Assembly: GCF_030269925.1 (NCBI RefSeq)
Contig: NC_085135.1
Span: forward strand, 3,224,753-3,288,752
DNA: 64,000 bases
From: Bombyx mori
Lineage: Eukaryota; Arthropoda; Insecta; Lepidoptera; Bombycidae
Direction of reading: 5' to 3'
The notes beneath the pieces are model-generated. The model ran no database searches. It worked only from the letters and a program-made list of their open reading frames with translations, and was not told where the DNA came from. Every line of letters begins with the position of its first letter. The first letter of the stretch is position 1. This document shows, in pieces, positions 29,371 through 39,822 of the stretch. A program made the position numbers and the translations under genes.

Positions 29371-31654
29371 ATGACGCAAAAAGGTACAGAAAAACCGTAT
29401 TCCCTTACGTTAGCATTCTATAATGCTAACGGACTCGCGCGGCAACGCGATCAAATTTTTGAATTCCTCCGCGATAATCTTGTAGATATTCTATTAGTGC
29501 AGGAAACCTGTCTGAAGCCCTCGCGTCGCGACCCGAAAGTCGCGAATTACGTCATGGTTAGGAATGACAGACTTACCGCCTCCAAAGGCGGGACTGCCAT
29601 TTACTATAGGCGGGCCCTGCACGTTGTCCCTCTCGATACTCCCTCGCTCTCACATATCGAGGCGTCAGTGTGCCGTATCTCGCTGACGGGACACCAGCCG
29701 ATCGTCATCGCATCCGTTTATCTCCCCCCGGACAAGCCCCTTCTGAGCAGTGACATCGAGTCACTGTTCGGCATGGGAGACTCTGAGTGACATCGAGTCA
29801 CTGTTCGGCATGGGAGACTCTGTCATCCCGGCAGGCGATTTAAATTGCCACCACACTAGGTGGAACTGCCATCGTACAAACGTTAACGGTAGGCGTCTCG
29901 ACGCGTTTATAGACGACCTCACCTTGGAAGTAGTCGGTCCCCCAACTCCAACATGTTATCCGTATAACATCGCGCTCCGTCCGAGCACTATAGACCTGGC
30001 ATTGCTTAGGAACGTAACTCTGCGCTTGCGTTCCATCGAAGCACTGTCAGAGCTCGACTCAGACCACCGACCTGTCGTTATGCAGCTCGGTCGCCCTCAC
30101 AACCCAGTCATTGTTACGAGGACCATGGTGGATTGGAATAAGCTGGGCACGTGCCTAGCCGATGCCGCTCCGCCAATCCTCCCTTACGGCCCGGATTCGA
30201 ATCTATCCCCCGAGGACACCGTCGAATCCATAAACATAATTACCGATCACATCTCTTTCGCGATCATTAGATCTTCAAAAGAAGTCGATGTGGAGGACAG
30301 CTTCCACCGCATCACTGTCCCCCGATCTTAGGAATCTCTTAACAGTTAGGAACGCGGCAATCCGGGCCTACGATCGTCTTCCCACGCATTCAAACCGGAT
30401 TCGGATGCGTCGTCTACAACGCGAAGTCCACTCCCGCTTAAGCGACGCGCGTAACGATAATTGGCATAGTTATTTAGAACAACTCGCGCCCTCCCACCAA
30501 GCATACTGGCGACTAGCTAGGACTCTCAAATCCGAAACTACCGCTACTATGCCTCCCCTCGTACGCCCTTCAGGCCAACCACCGGCATTCGATGACGATG
30601 ACAAGGCTGAGCTGCTGGCCGATGGACTGCAAGAGCAGTGCACCACCAGCACTCAACACGTGGACCCCGAACACACCGAGTTAGTCGACAGGAAGGTCGA
30701 GCGCAGAGCTTCCCTGCCGCCCTCGGACGCGTTACCCCCCATTACCACTGACGAAGTTAGAGACGCGATCCACAACCTCCAACCTAGGAAGGCACCCGGC
30801 TCCGACGGCATCCGCAACCGCGCGCTAAAACTCTTGCCAGTCCAACTGATAGCAATGTTGGCTACAATTTTAAATGCCGCTATGACGCACTGCATCTTTC
30901 CCGCGGTGTGGAAAGAAGCGGACGTTATCGGTATACATAAGCCGGGCAAACCGAGAAACGAAACTTCTAGTTACCGTCCGATTAGTCTCCTCCCGACGAT
31001 AGGAAAAATTTACGAACGTCTCCTTAGAAAACGCCTCTGGGATTTTGTTACCGCGAACAAAATTCTCATAGACGAACAGTTCGGATTCCGCTCAAAACAC
31101 TCGTGCGTACAACAAGTGCACCGCCTCACGGAGCACATCCTGATAGGACTAAATAGGCGTAAACAAATCCCGACCGGCGCCCTCTTCTTCGACATCGCGA
31201 AGGCGTTCGACAAAGTCTGGCACAACGGTTTAATTTACAAACTGTACAACATGGGAGTGCCAGACAGACTCGTGCTCATCATACGAGTCTTCTTGTCGAA
31301 CCGTTCGTTTCGATATCGAGTAGAGGGAACTCGTTCTCGTCCCCGTCAACTGACTGCCGGAATCCCGCAAGGCTCCGCGCTCTCCCCGTTATTATTTAGT
31401 TTGTATATCAATGATATACCCCGGTCTCCGGAGACCCATCTAGCGCTCTTCGCCGATGACACGGCTATCTACTACTCGTGTAGGAAGATGTCGCTGCTTC
31501 ATCGGCGACTCCAGATCGCAGTAGCCACCATGGGACAGTGGTTCCGGAAGTGGCGAATTGACATCAACCCCACGAAAAGCGCAGCGGTGCTCTTCAAAAG
31601 GGGTCGCCCTCCGAACATCACTTCGAACATCCCACTCCGTAGTAGGCGCGCAAA
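29371..31654 (+). pseudogene. Jockey A ORF2, frameshifted and 3'-truncated
   Basis: Starts at ATG 29371, 17 bases after ORF1. The endonuclease begins normally (FYNANGLARQRDQ, LVQETCLKPSRRD). It is then thrown out of frame by an exact 37-bp tandem duplication (29749-29785 and 29786-29822). A second frameshift lies near 30300. The RT follows in a third frame: RKAPGSDGI, SSYRPISLLPTIGK, QFGFRSKHSCVQQVHRL, DIAKAFDKVWHNG, GIPQGSALSPLLF and the intact active site LFADDTAIYYS. The sequence stops at 31654 inside the thumb region, where Jockey B begins, so the C-terminus and 3' UTR are lost. Confidence 0.85.
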
Positions 31655-32061
31655 CCATTCCGATAGAGGCACCCGTCACGTGCGGACGTGCTCATCGACC
31701 ACTCGATCGCCCGGTCTTTGTTCGCCCGGCTTTTGTTAGCCCGGCCATTGTTCGCGCGGCCTGTGTTCGTGGTACATCTGCCGACTAAGTGCTCTTCCTG
31801 GAAGTTTTTATTTGTTTTGTTTCCTTTTGTTGTTTCTGTGTTCGTGGTACATCTGCCGACAAACTGTTTTCCTGGAAGTGTTTAATTGTTCTGTTTCTTT
31901 TTGTTATTTCCGTTTTGTTGTGTTTTTTCTTTGTCCTGTAGTAATCGTGCCGCATCGCCACCTGTGTTCAATAGAACCGCTCAGGTCCGAGAAGTTGGGG
32001 CCTCGCCGCAAGGCGAGTGTTTTCAAGACCCGGGGCCGCCCCACCTGGGCACTCAGCGATC
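31655..32061 (+). promoter_or_regulatory. 5' UTR of Jockey B: repeated units and hairpin module
   Basis: Two units with a 75-bp period (31762 and 31837) share TGTGTTCGTGGTACATCTGC and TTCCTGGAAGT. The shared module follows at 31997-32049: GGGGC, hairpin CTCGCC-GCAA-GGCGAG, then CCCGGGGC-CGCCCC-ACCTGGG, ending 13 bases before the ORF1 ATG. LINEs of this group initiate from internal promoters, so promoter elements are expected here. Confidence 0.6.
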
Positions 32062-33684
32062 ATGGACGCTGTATTCGCGGAATTCCTCCGACTTCACCAC
32101 CCACAGCTCGCCTCAGAGTTTCTGGCCTTCAAGGCCGATCACACCGCGAGCCCTCTCGTGGACTCCGCCGAGCTCGCTGCTACTGCGTCGCCTGTACCTG
32201 CGTGCAAAGCTTCTGCATCGAGCACCGCAGCCTCCGTCGTGCCTGCCGTTCCCGCGTCGCCTATACTGGCGAGTAAAACTGCTACGTCGTCCGCCGTGGC
32301 CACCGTTCCAGCAGCGCGATCATCCGCAGCCTCCGTCGTGCCCTCCAAAACACCTGCTCGTAGGTCACCTGCGTCCGCCTCCTCGTCCTCCGACTCTGAC
32401 TCGGAGATGGAGGTCGACCTCGCTCCCGCCTCATCGACGGATGGATTCACCCTGGTACAAAAGGGTAAGAAGCGTGCCGCGGAGTCTCGAGCTCCCGCGG
32501 CCGCTAAAATTAGCAAAGCCGCGAACGCGTCGCGCCCCCGCCCTCAGACTCCCGTTGCGGCTCCAGCCCGTGCCACTCCGTCGCCGCGTTCGGTGGCACA
32601 AAATAAAACCCAGACCCCTCCCCCGGTAATCCTCCAAGAGAAGGCAGCTTGGGATCGAGTTTCCCTGGCCCTTGAGACCAAAAATATCAACTTCACGAAT
32701 GCCCGTAACCTCGCGAACGGCATTCAAATTAAGGTTCGAACACCCGACGACCATAGGGCCCTCTCTTCTTACCTCCGTAAGGAGCGTATAAGTTTCCACA
32801 CGTATACGCTCCAGGAGGAGCGCGAACTCCGTGCCGTCATACGTGGCATCCCTAAAGAGTTGGATGCCGAGCTCGTCAAGGCCGACCTTCTCGAACAAGG
32901 CCTACCGGTTAACTCCGTACACCGCATGCACACAGGTCGCGGAAGGGAGCCATATAACATGGTTCTCGTCGCCCTCCAACCTACCCCCGAGGGTAAGCAA
33001 ATATTCAACATCCGAACGGTCTGTAGCCTTTCCGGAATCGCCGTCGAAACCCCACACAAGAAAGGCACACCTAGCCAGTGCCATAACTGCCAACTATACG
33101 GGCATTCTTCCCGTAACTGTCACGCGCGCCCCCGATGCGTCAAGTGTTTAGGCGATCACGCCACGGCCCTATGTACTCGCGATCAAAAAACCGCGACGGA
33201 ACCGCCTAGCTGCGTCCTGTGTCAAACACAGGGTCACCCCGCAAATTACCGCGGATGCCCCCGAGCTCCGAAAATAAATCGCCGCGTCGCCCGCCAAAAC
33301 CGCCTCCGAGCTTCCGGCCCAGACATCAAAGCCTCGGCACCCTCTGTGTCGCAGGCTAAGCCAGCGTTCGTTCCGGCGCCGGTGCCCAGTGTCTCGGCTT
33401 GGGCGAAACCGCTGCCGTACACGAACACGGTTACAACTCCCTCCTCCGCGATTCGTCCCGCCCCCGCAACTCGTCCCTCTCCCGCAACTTGCCCTCCGAC
33501 CGCGTCCGACAATCTTGCTTTAGCGATCGACTTCTTTCAGTCGATCAACTTTGAGCGCGTTAACGCTTTGGGCGACGCCATTCGCGCTGCCTCCACTGCA
33601 CAACACTTTATCGCCGTTGTGCAAGAATACGCCGACGTATACGCGTCATTAAATACGTACGTCCTCCCCTCACTCCGCCGGTAA
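32062..33684 (+). CDS. Jockey B ORF1 (RNA-binding, gag-like)
   Basis: 540 residues from ATG 32062; in-frame GTG at 32017 is inside the hairpin module and is unlikely as a start. Ala/Ser-rich N-terminus, acidic SDSDSEMEVD at about 110-120, basic KKGKKR-type patch, PRE_C2HC region at about 225-330, and three zinc knuckles at about 338-400. The knuckles are C-X2-C-X4-H-X4-C, C-X2-C-X3-H-X4-C and C-X2-C-X4-H-X6-C. The helical C-terminus is FFQSINFERVNALGDAIRA. This arrangement is that of Jockey-type ORF1, which packages element RNA. The frame is intact and nearly the same protein as copy C. TAA is followed after 3 bases by the ORF2 ATG. Confidence 0.9.
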   Translation: MDAVFAEFLRLHHPQLASEFLAFKADHTASPLVDSAELAATASPVPACKASASSTAASVVPAVPASPILASKTATSSAVATVPAARSSAASVVPSKTPARRSPASASSSSDSDSEMEVDLAPASSTDGFTLVQKGKKRAAESRAPAAAKISKAANASRPRPQTPVAAPARATPSPRSVAQNKTQTPPPVILQEKAAWDRVSLALETKNINFTNARNLANGIQIKVRTPDDHRALSSYLRKERISFHTYTLQEERELRAVIRGIPKELDAELVKADLLEQGLPVNSVHRMHTGRGREPYNMVLVALQPTPEGKQIFNIRTVCSLSGIAVETPHKKGTPSQCHNCQLYGHSSRNCHARPRCVKCLGDHATALCTRDQKTATEPPSCVLCQTQGHPANYRGCPRAPKINRRVARQNRLRASGPDIKASAPSVSQAKPAFVPAPVPSVSAWAKPLPYTNTVTTPSSAIRPAPATRPSPATCPPTASDNLALAIDFFQSINFERVNALGDAIRAASTAQHFIAVVQEYADVYASLNTYVLPSLRR

Positions 33685-33687
33685 TCA

Positions 33688-36550
33688 ATGGCGTATATAA
33701 GTAGAATAAAGCCCCTATCCGTAACGATAGGATTTTTTAACGCTTACGGTCTCGCAAATCAACGTGATCAGGTTTCTGACTTTTTGCGTGACCATCAAAT
33801 TGATATCTTTTTAGTGCAGGAGACCCTACTTAAGCCCGCGCGCCGTGACCCTAAAATCGCGAACTATAACATGGTCAGGAACGACAGGCTCTCTGCTCGT
33901 GTTGGTGGTACCGTCATTTACTATAGAAGAGCCCTGCATTGCGTCCCGCTCGATCCTCCCGCGCCGCGAAGCATCAGTGTGCCGAATCTCACTGACGGGA
34001 CACGCGCCGATCGTTATCGCGTCCGTTTATCTTCCACCGGATAAGATCGTTCTAAGCAGTGATATCGAGGCGCTGCTCGGTATGGGGAGCTCTGTCATTC
34101 TGGCGGGCGACCTAAATTGTAAACACATCAGGTGGAACTCACACACCACAACCCCGAATGGCAGGCGGCTTGACGCGTTAGTCGATGATCTCGCCTTCGA
34201 TATCGTCGCTCCGCTAACACCGACTCACTACCCGCTAAATATCGCGCATCGCCCGGATATACTCGACATAGCGTTATTAAAAAACGTAACTCTGCGCTTA
34301 CACTCGATCGAAGTAGTTTCAGAGTTAGATTCAGACCACCGTCCCGTCGTTATGAAGCTCGGTCGCGCTCCCGACTCCGTTCCCGTCACGAGGACTGTGG
34401 TGGATTGGCACACGCTGGGCATCAGCCTGGCTGAATCTGATCCACCATCGCTCCCGTTTAACCCGGACTCTACCCCGTCTCCTCAGGATACCGCTGAAGC
34501 CATAGACATCTTAACGTCACACATCACCTCAACATTAGATAGATCATCGAAACAAGTTGTAGCGGAGGACTTCCTTCACCGCTTCAAATTGTCCGATGAT
34601 ATTAGGGAACTCCTTAGAGCTAAGAACGCCTCGATACGTGCCTACGACAGGTACCCTACTGCGGAAAATCGTATTCGAATGCGTGCCCTACAACGCGACG
34701 TAAAGTCTCGCATCGCCAAAGTCCGAGATGCCAGATGGTCTGATTTCTTAGAAGGACTCGCGCCCTCCCAAAAGTCTTACTACCGCTTAGCTCGTACTCT
34801 CAAATCGGATACGGTAGTAACTATGCCCCCCCTCGTAGGCCCCTCAGGCCGACTCGCGGCGTTTGATGATGACGAAAAAGCAGAGTTGCTGGCCGATACA
34901 TTGCAAACCCAGTGCACGCCCAGCACTCAATCCGTGGACCCTGTTCATGTAGAATTAGTAGACAGTGAGGTAGAACGCAGAGTCTCCTTGCCACCCTCGG
35001 ATGCGTTACCACCCGTCACCCCGATGGAAGTTAAAGACTTGATCAAAGACCTACGTCCTCGCAAGGCTCCCGGTTCCGACGGTATATCCAACCGCGTTAT
35101 TAAACTTCTACCCGTCCAACTCATCGTGATGTTGGCATCTATTTTCAATGCCGCTATGGCGAACTGTATCTTTCCCGCGGTGTGGAAAGAAGCGGACGTT
35201 ATCGGCATACATAAGCCCGGTAAACCAAAAAATCATCCGACGAGCTACCGCCCGATTAGCCTCCTCATGTCTCTAGGCAAACTGTATGAGCGTCTGCTCT
35301 ACAAACGCCTCAGAGACTTCGTCTCATCCAAGGGCATTCTCATCGATGAACAATTCGGATTCCGTACAAATCACTCATGCGTTCAACAGGTGCACCGCCT
35401 CACGGAGCACATTCTTGTGGGGCTTAATCGACCAAAACCGTTATACACGGGAGCTCTCTTCTTCGACGTCGCAAAAGCGTTCGACAAAGTCTGGCACAAC
35501 GGTTTGATTTTCAAACTATTCAACATGGGTGTGCCGGATAGTCTCGTGCTCATCATACGGGACTTCTTGTCGAACCGCTCTTTTCGATATCGAGTCGAGG
35601 GAACCCGCTCCTCCCCACGACCTCTCACAGCTGGAGTCCCGTAAGGCTCTGTCCTTTCACCCCTCCTATTTAGCTTATTCGTTAACGATATTCCCCGGTC
35701 GCCGCCGACCCATTTAGCTTTATTCGCCGATGACACGACTGTTTACTATTCCAGTAGAAACAAGTCCCTAATCGCGAAGAAGCTTCAGAGCGCAGCCCTA
35801 GCCCTAGGACAGTGGTTCCGAAAATGGCGCATAGACATCAACCCAGCGAAAAGTACTGCGGTGCTATTTCAGAGGGGAAGCTCCACACGGATTTCCTCCC
35901 GTATTAGGAGGAGGAATCTCACACCCCCGATTACTCTCTTTAGTCAATCCATACCCTGGGCCAGGAAGGTCAAGTACCTGGGCGTTACCCTGGATGCATC
36001 GATGACATTCCGCCCGCATATAAAATCAGTCCGTGACCGTGCCGCGTTTATTCTCGGTAGACTCTACCCCATGATCTGTAAGCGGAGTAAAATGTCCCTT
36101 CGGAACAAGGTGACACTTTACAAAACTTGCATAAGGCCCGTCATGACTTACGAGAGTGTCGCTCACGCGGCCCGCACACACATAGACACCCTTCAATCTC
36201 TACAATCCCGCTTTTGCAGGTTAGCCGTCGGAGCTCCGTGGTTCGTGAGGAACGTTGACCTACACGACGACCTGGGCCTCGAATCTATACAGAAATACAT
36301 GAAGTCAGCGTCGGAACGGTACTTCGATAAGGCTATGCGTCATGATAATCGCCTTATCGTAGCCGCCGCTGACTACTCCCCGAATCCTGATCATGCAGGA
36401 GCCAGTCACCGTCGACGCCCTAGACACGTCCTTACGGATCCATCAGATCCAATAACCTTTGCACTAGACGCCTTCAGCTCTAGGAGCAGGCTTAGGGACC
36501 TCGGTAACCGTACTCGTCGAACTCGACAAAGAGTTCGCCGTGCAACCTAA
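33688..36550 (+). pseudogene. Jockey B ORF2, one frameshift and one nonsense codon
   Basis: Compared with copy C, an 8-bp deletion near 33965 shifts the frame inside the endonuclease. A C-to-T change makes TAA at 35642-35644 inside the RT motif GVP(Q)GSVLSPLLF. Two small in-frame deletions lie further on (ESVAHAA where C has ASVVFAHAA; SSRSRL where C has SSNTRGRL). Endonuclease residues (GDLNCKHIRW, SDHRPVVM) and the RT active site (FADDTTVYYS) are otherwise conserved. The damage is slight, so the copy decayed recently or was dead on arrival. Confidence 0.9.
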
Positions 36551-36795
36551 CCCATGAATCAGCTCGCTGAGTTTCTCGCCGGATCTTCTCAGCGGGTCGC
36601 GATTCCGATCCGGTAGTAGATTCATTCGCGAAGCAGCTACTCTTGAGTTGTTAGGTCTCCTTCGGAGGCGCTCGGGCAGCTGTTAGCAAATCCCACCCCT
36701 CCTGGCTGAGCCTTTGCTCGCCCACCTGTCTTGGTGAAACTGGAAAGGCCTCCGGGCCACCAGTAATACTTCAATCATAAAAAAAAAAAAAAAAA

Positions 36796-37900
36796 CCTTT
36801 AGGGAAATTTTACTTCCAAGCCCGCGCTGGACTCGATAAACAAGCCAAGCATTATTCAGGCAAATATCAACTATTTGTGCAAAAATATCTAAGTATAGTA
36901 ACCGGCAAACTTCGTGAGCAAATGACCTTGACTGCGCAGAACCGAATTTTAGATCACTTTGGTGGTGAGGGTGAGGCGCGACGGCAGGGGAAATCGTATC
37001 GAGCGCGTTATTGGTAGATCAGTCGAACCTTGCGCCCCGCACCGCGCTCTCGTTCCGCTTGCTCCCAAAAGTACGCTTGCGTACAGTAAAAAGTCTATCG
37101 TTATTAATCGTTAAGTTATTTGTTATAATTGCTTGTTGACTTTGTTGCCATTGCTATATGTTGAGTGTTTGTTGATTTTTTATAAAAAATACACTATGGC
37201 GTAGTATTCAAAAGAAAGGGTAGAAAATGTGTGTAAGACGTATATTGCTTCATTATAAAACAGGAGAAGAATGATATGGAAAAAGTAAAACAGACTTCGG
37301 AAGCAAGAAAAACATCAGTGAGTACTGCTAGGTGCATTATTAACGAAGCTAAAGACTCTGGCTTGCTCGCCGTATTTCGGACTCTGGGTAAGAAAAGATC
37401 AGGGAAGAAGAAAGTTACCGGAATGGATAGTTTCGTTCAATCAGTAATAAAAAGATGTAATCATAATAACTACATAACAAGCAGCGAAACTCCGTATCGT
37501 AGAAAGGCTTCGAAAAATTTAAAGAAGATATAAATTTTAATGGCTCGGAATGAAGAATGATGGAAAAAAAAACAGAAAGTAATCGGAAGCTGGTAACTGA
37601 AAAAAGTTACATTCGATTACTACGAATCGAATATCTTCAAAAAATAATTAATTATAGACAAAAAAGAAGACCGAACCGACCGAGTTGTAAACTACACCGA
37701 TGAGCCCTATGTCGACTCATCACGATGATAGCGACTCGGGTGATGAAAACATTGATGATGATGCTGGTCAAGATTATGATAACGAAAAAAAAATTACAAA
37801 TACCAGCTTCGCTTCAACTGAACCAAGACCTGGCAACAGCTCTAGTTTTGACTTAATAGAAGGAATATCTATTTTACCCCAAGATTAAATTATTACAATT
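36796..37900 (+). pseudogene. Tc1/mariner-superfamily-like transposase remnant
   Basis: Pieces of one transposase follow in order. First is an N-terminal helix region (YSKERVENVCKTYIAS at about 37205-37255), then the helix-turn-helix continuation (STARCIINEAKDSG, LGKKRSGKKKVTGMDSFVQS, 37276-37530). A short core piece YTDEPYVDSS (about 37700) resembles the first catalytic Asp block YxDETWV. An acidic tail (DSGDENIDDDAGQDYD to IEGISILPQD) ends at the TAA near 37888. Most of the catalytic core is deleted. Family placement is by resemblance to insect Tc1-like proteins with this tail. No terminal repeats were identified. Confidence 0.55.
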
Positions 37901-37989
37901 ATTAACCTATATTAAATACATAATATGTTGATTTTAATATTTTAATAGCATTATGACGCAGAGTAAATATTGTTTTTGCACGTGAGTGT

Positions 37990-38361
37990 ACCATGCACGA
38001 ACTTACCCCCACTACGTCGACAAATGCTCAAGAAGTTGGCCGGCTATTATACGACCTTCTACTTTTGAAAGCTATTTTGTACAATGATATCAGCATGTCT
38101 GCAAGATCTACACCTCCCATATGCCTGTTATATTGACGTACTTTGAGGACATTGCACGTCAACCTTTTTTCGCAAGTCCTTACAATATCTTTGAATTTTT
38201 TCGATGGGGTCCCTAGCTACGCATGTGCTTATAAACGTAACAGCCTTATTATCGTTCCACCGAACAACAGGTAGGCGGTTATTATCGCATGTCGATTCTG
38301 AAAATGCACCTCTCTCCTTTTTATTCATTTCCTTTTTCTTACCTGCATCAATTTCTTGCAA
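37990..38361 (-). pseudogene. piggyBac-like transposase fragment
   Basis: The minus strand encodes NKKERGAFSESTCDNNR, VVRWNDNKAVTFISTC and the DVQCPQS turn. After a frameshift near 38125 comes YNRHMGGVDLADMLISLYKI. The RWxDxK-x-V block and HMGGVDxxD are hallmarks of the piggyBac catalytic core; the Asp in MGGVD belongs to its DDD triad. The rest of the transposase is missing. The terminus at 38880 may belong to the same element. Confidence 0.8.
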
Positions 38362-38430
38362 ATAAGTATAAATAAATATGTAAATTTAATAATTAGGTAA
38401 AATATTAGTAATCATCCCAATACATGTTAA

Positions 38431-38880
38431 GCCCGCAATAACTTTGGCAATGTTCGTTGTGGCGGACAAATCAATCAAACACTAAATATTTATGAAATTG
38501 ATTTTGTTCGCTGTGGCGGACAATCATTGTTTTTAGTAAAAAAAGTCACCAAAACCATACAAAATTACAAGATCTATAAGTGATTTAATAAATTACAATA
38601 TTACAAAATTATTTCAGTAAATAAACGTGCACATTTATTAGGAAAACCTTTATAAAAAAATATAAATACTTTGAGTAAAACGGATGGCTTGTGCTTCGTC
38701 GACATTTTGTCTCAGAATCACAGATACAAGATTACCAAATAAGAATTTTATTTTTTTTACCATAATAGAAATATATTTTAAAGTTTTTGTTAGATATTTA
38801 AGCCGTATAGAAATTTTCATAGAGCCACCGGATTTTATTTATTTGATTGTTCGTTGTAGCGGACTAAGCCAAATTAAGGG
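38431..38880. mobile_element. TTAA-flanked piggyBac-type segment
   Basis: It is flanked by TTAA at 38427-38430 and 38881-38884. The ends are loosely inverted (left GCCCGCAATAACTTTGGC; right, inward, CCCTTAATTTGGC). Three copies of TTCGYTGTRGCGGAC lie at about 38452, 38507 and 38850. It is either a 450-bp non-autonomous piggyBac-like element or the 5' end of the element whose transposase lies next to it. Confidence 0.55.
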
Positions 38881-38888
38881 TTAAGTAG

Positions 38889-39250
38889 TAGGTGGGAATC
38901 ATTACCTAAGATTGAGCAAGCTGCTCCTGTACCTAACAAACCAGATGCTTCTAAATCATTAATATTAATATTTAAAAATGGCCTGATATCATTATTATTA
39001 TTAGGCAGGACTTCTGCATTTCTATTCTTGCAAAAGCCCTGCTTTACAAGTTTTTTGGCTGGCAGTTAGGACAATTTGAAACTTTACAACCTTTCTTGCC
39101 ACACTTGCAACATACTAACGTTTTATTAGAACATTTATTAGTTGTATGTGTAAATAGACCGCACTTCAAACATTTAGAATTTTTTGTTGAAGGGTCAGGT
39201 TGAGATGGTTGTGGATTTACATTTTCTATTTTATGCTTACCACGTGGCAA
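38889..39250 (-). pseudogene. Gypsy gag zinc-finger and protease fragment
   Basis: The frame at 39250-39044 begins PRGKHKIEN and carries a Cys/His-rich array (CLKCGLFTHTTNKC, CCKCGKKGCKVSNCPNC), a gag nucleocapsid. A one-base shift later the sequence reads FCKNRNAEVLPNNN and DLEASGLLGTGAACSILG. This is a retropepsin start with the catalytic Asp replaced by Gly. It ends at the TTAA of the piggyBac-type segment. Confidence 0.7.
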
Positions 39251-39254
39251 GGAA

Positions 39255-39419
39255 TTTTTTTTTTTATGATTGAAAGATTACTGGTGGCCCGGAGGCCTTT
39301 CCAGCTTCACCAGGACAGGTGGGCGAGCAACGGCTCAACCAGGAGGGGTGGGATTTGCTAACAACTGCCCGAGCGCCTCCGAAGGAGACCTAATAGCTCA
39401 AGAGCAGCTGCTTCGCGAA
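39255..39419 (-). mobile_element. Jockey 3' UTR fragment (copy E)
   Basis: It matches the last 165 bases of Jockey B/C in reverse orientation: a T run, then ACTGGTGGCCCGGAGGCC, GAGCGCCTCCGAAGGAGACC and CAGCTGCTTCGCGAA. This is an extremely 5'-truncated LINE insertion, oriented minus, at the TAA-repeat tail of the next LINE. Confidence 0.9.
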
Positions 39420-39442
39420 TAATAATAATAATAATAATAATT
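39419..39442 (-). repeat. (TTA)n tail of the CR1-group LINE
   Basis: Eight TTA-type units close the 3' UTR, in place of poly(A). Confidence 0.8.
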
Positions 39443-39822
39443 TCTTTATTTACTACATAAACTCTTAAATCATGACCTAGAATACTATTTACATATTTAA
39501 CAAACTGAGAGATTACGCAGATGGCATTAACAATATAAAATTAACCAATGATCCTCACACTAGGCATAGCCTGTATCGTGAGGACCAAAATGCGATTTAC
39601 TATATATATAATTGACCTCAAAACGACATCACTATTATTAATAATTATTACGCTCAAAAACATGCGATACAAGATTTAACATATAAGATAATAAAAAATT
39701 TTGAGTAATAAAAATAACACATCAAACAATTACACATATGTGGGGAGCGTAGACATAAACAATTATAAAATAAATTAATAAGAAAAAATAAACAAAAAGA
39801 TACAAAATTAATAAATCTACTG

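Larger units (their letters stand above)
23110..31654 (+). mobile_element. Jockey LINE copy A, interrupted and 3'-truncated
   Basis: It has a 5' UTR, ORF1 (split by a hAT-like transposon at 24289-28356) and ORF2 broken by a 37-bp duplication and another frameshift. ORF2 ends abruptly at 31654, where the 5' end of Jockey B begins. It is a different subfamily from B, C and D: the ORF2 proteins clearly align but diverge, and the 5' UTR is unlike theirs apart from a shared hairpin module. Confidence 0.85.
31655..36795 (+). mobile_element. Jockey LINE copy B, full-length structure, ORF2 broken
   Basis: The start is CCATTCCGATAGAGGC, shared with copies C and D. It has a 5' UTR, ORF1, ORF2, a 3' UTR and a run of about 17 A (36779-36795). 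It lies directly against Jockey A on the left and a Tc1-like remnant on the right, and I see no target duplication. Very close to copy C throughout. Confidence 0.9.

Noticed and set aside
31886..32629. Plus-strand frames of about 250 codons over the Jockey B and C ORF1 starts (also 47090-47890).
   Set aside because: Pro/Arg-rich shadow frames of the GC-rich ORF1; the same frames appear wherever ORF1 is present and hold no motif.
37700..37888. Acidic 62-codon frame as an independent small gene.
   Set aside because: Its position and IEGISILPQD end fit the C-terminal tail of the Tc1-like transposase remnant.
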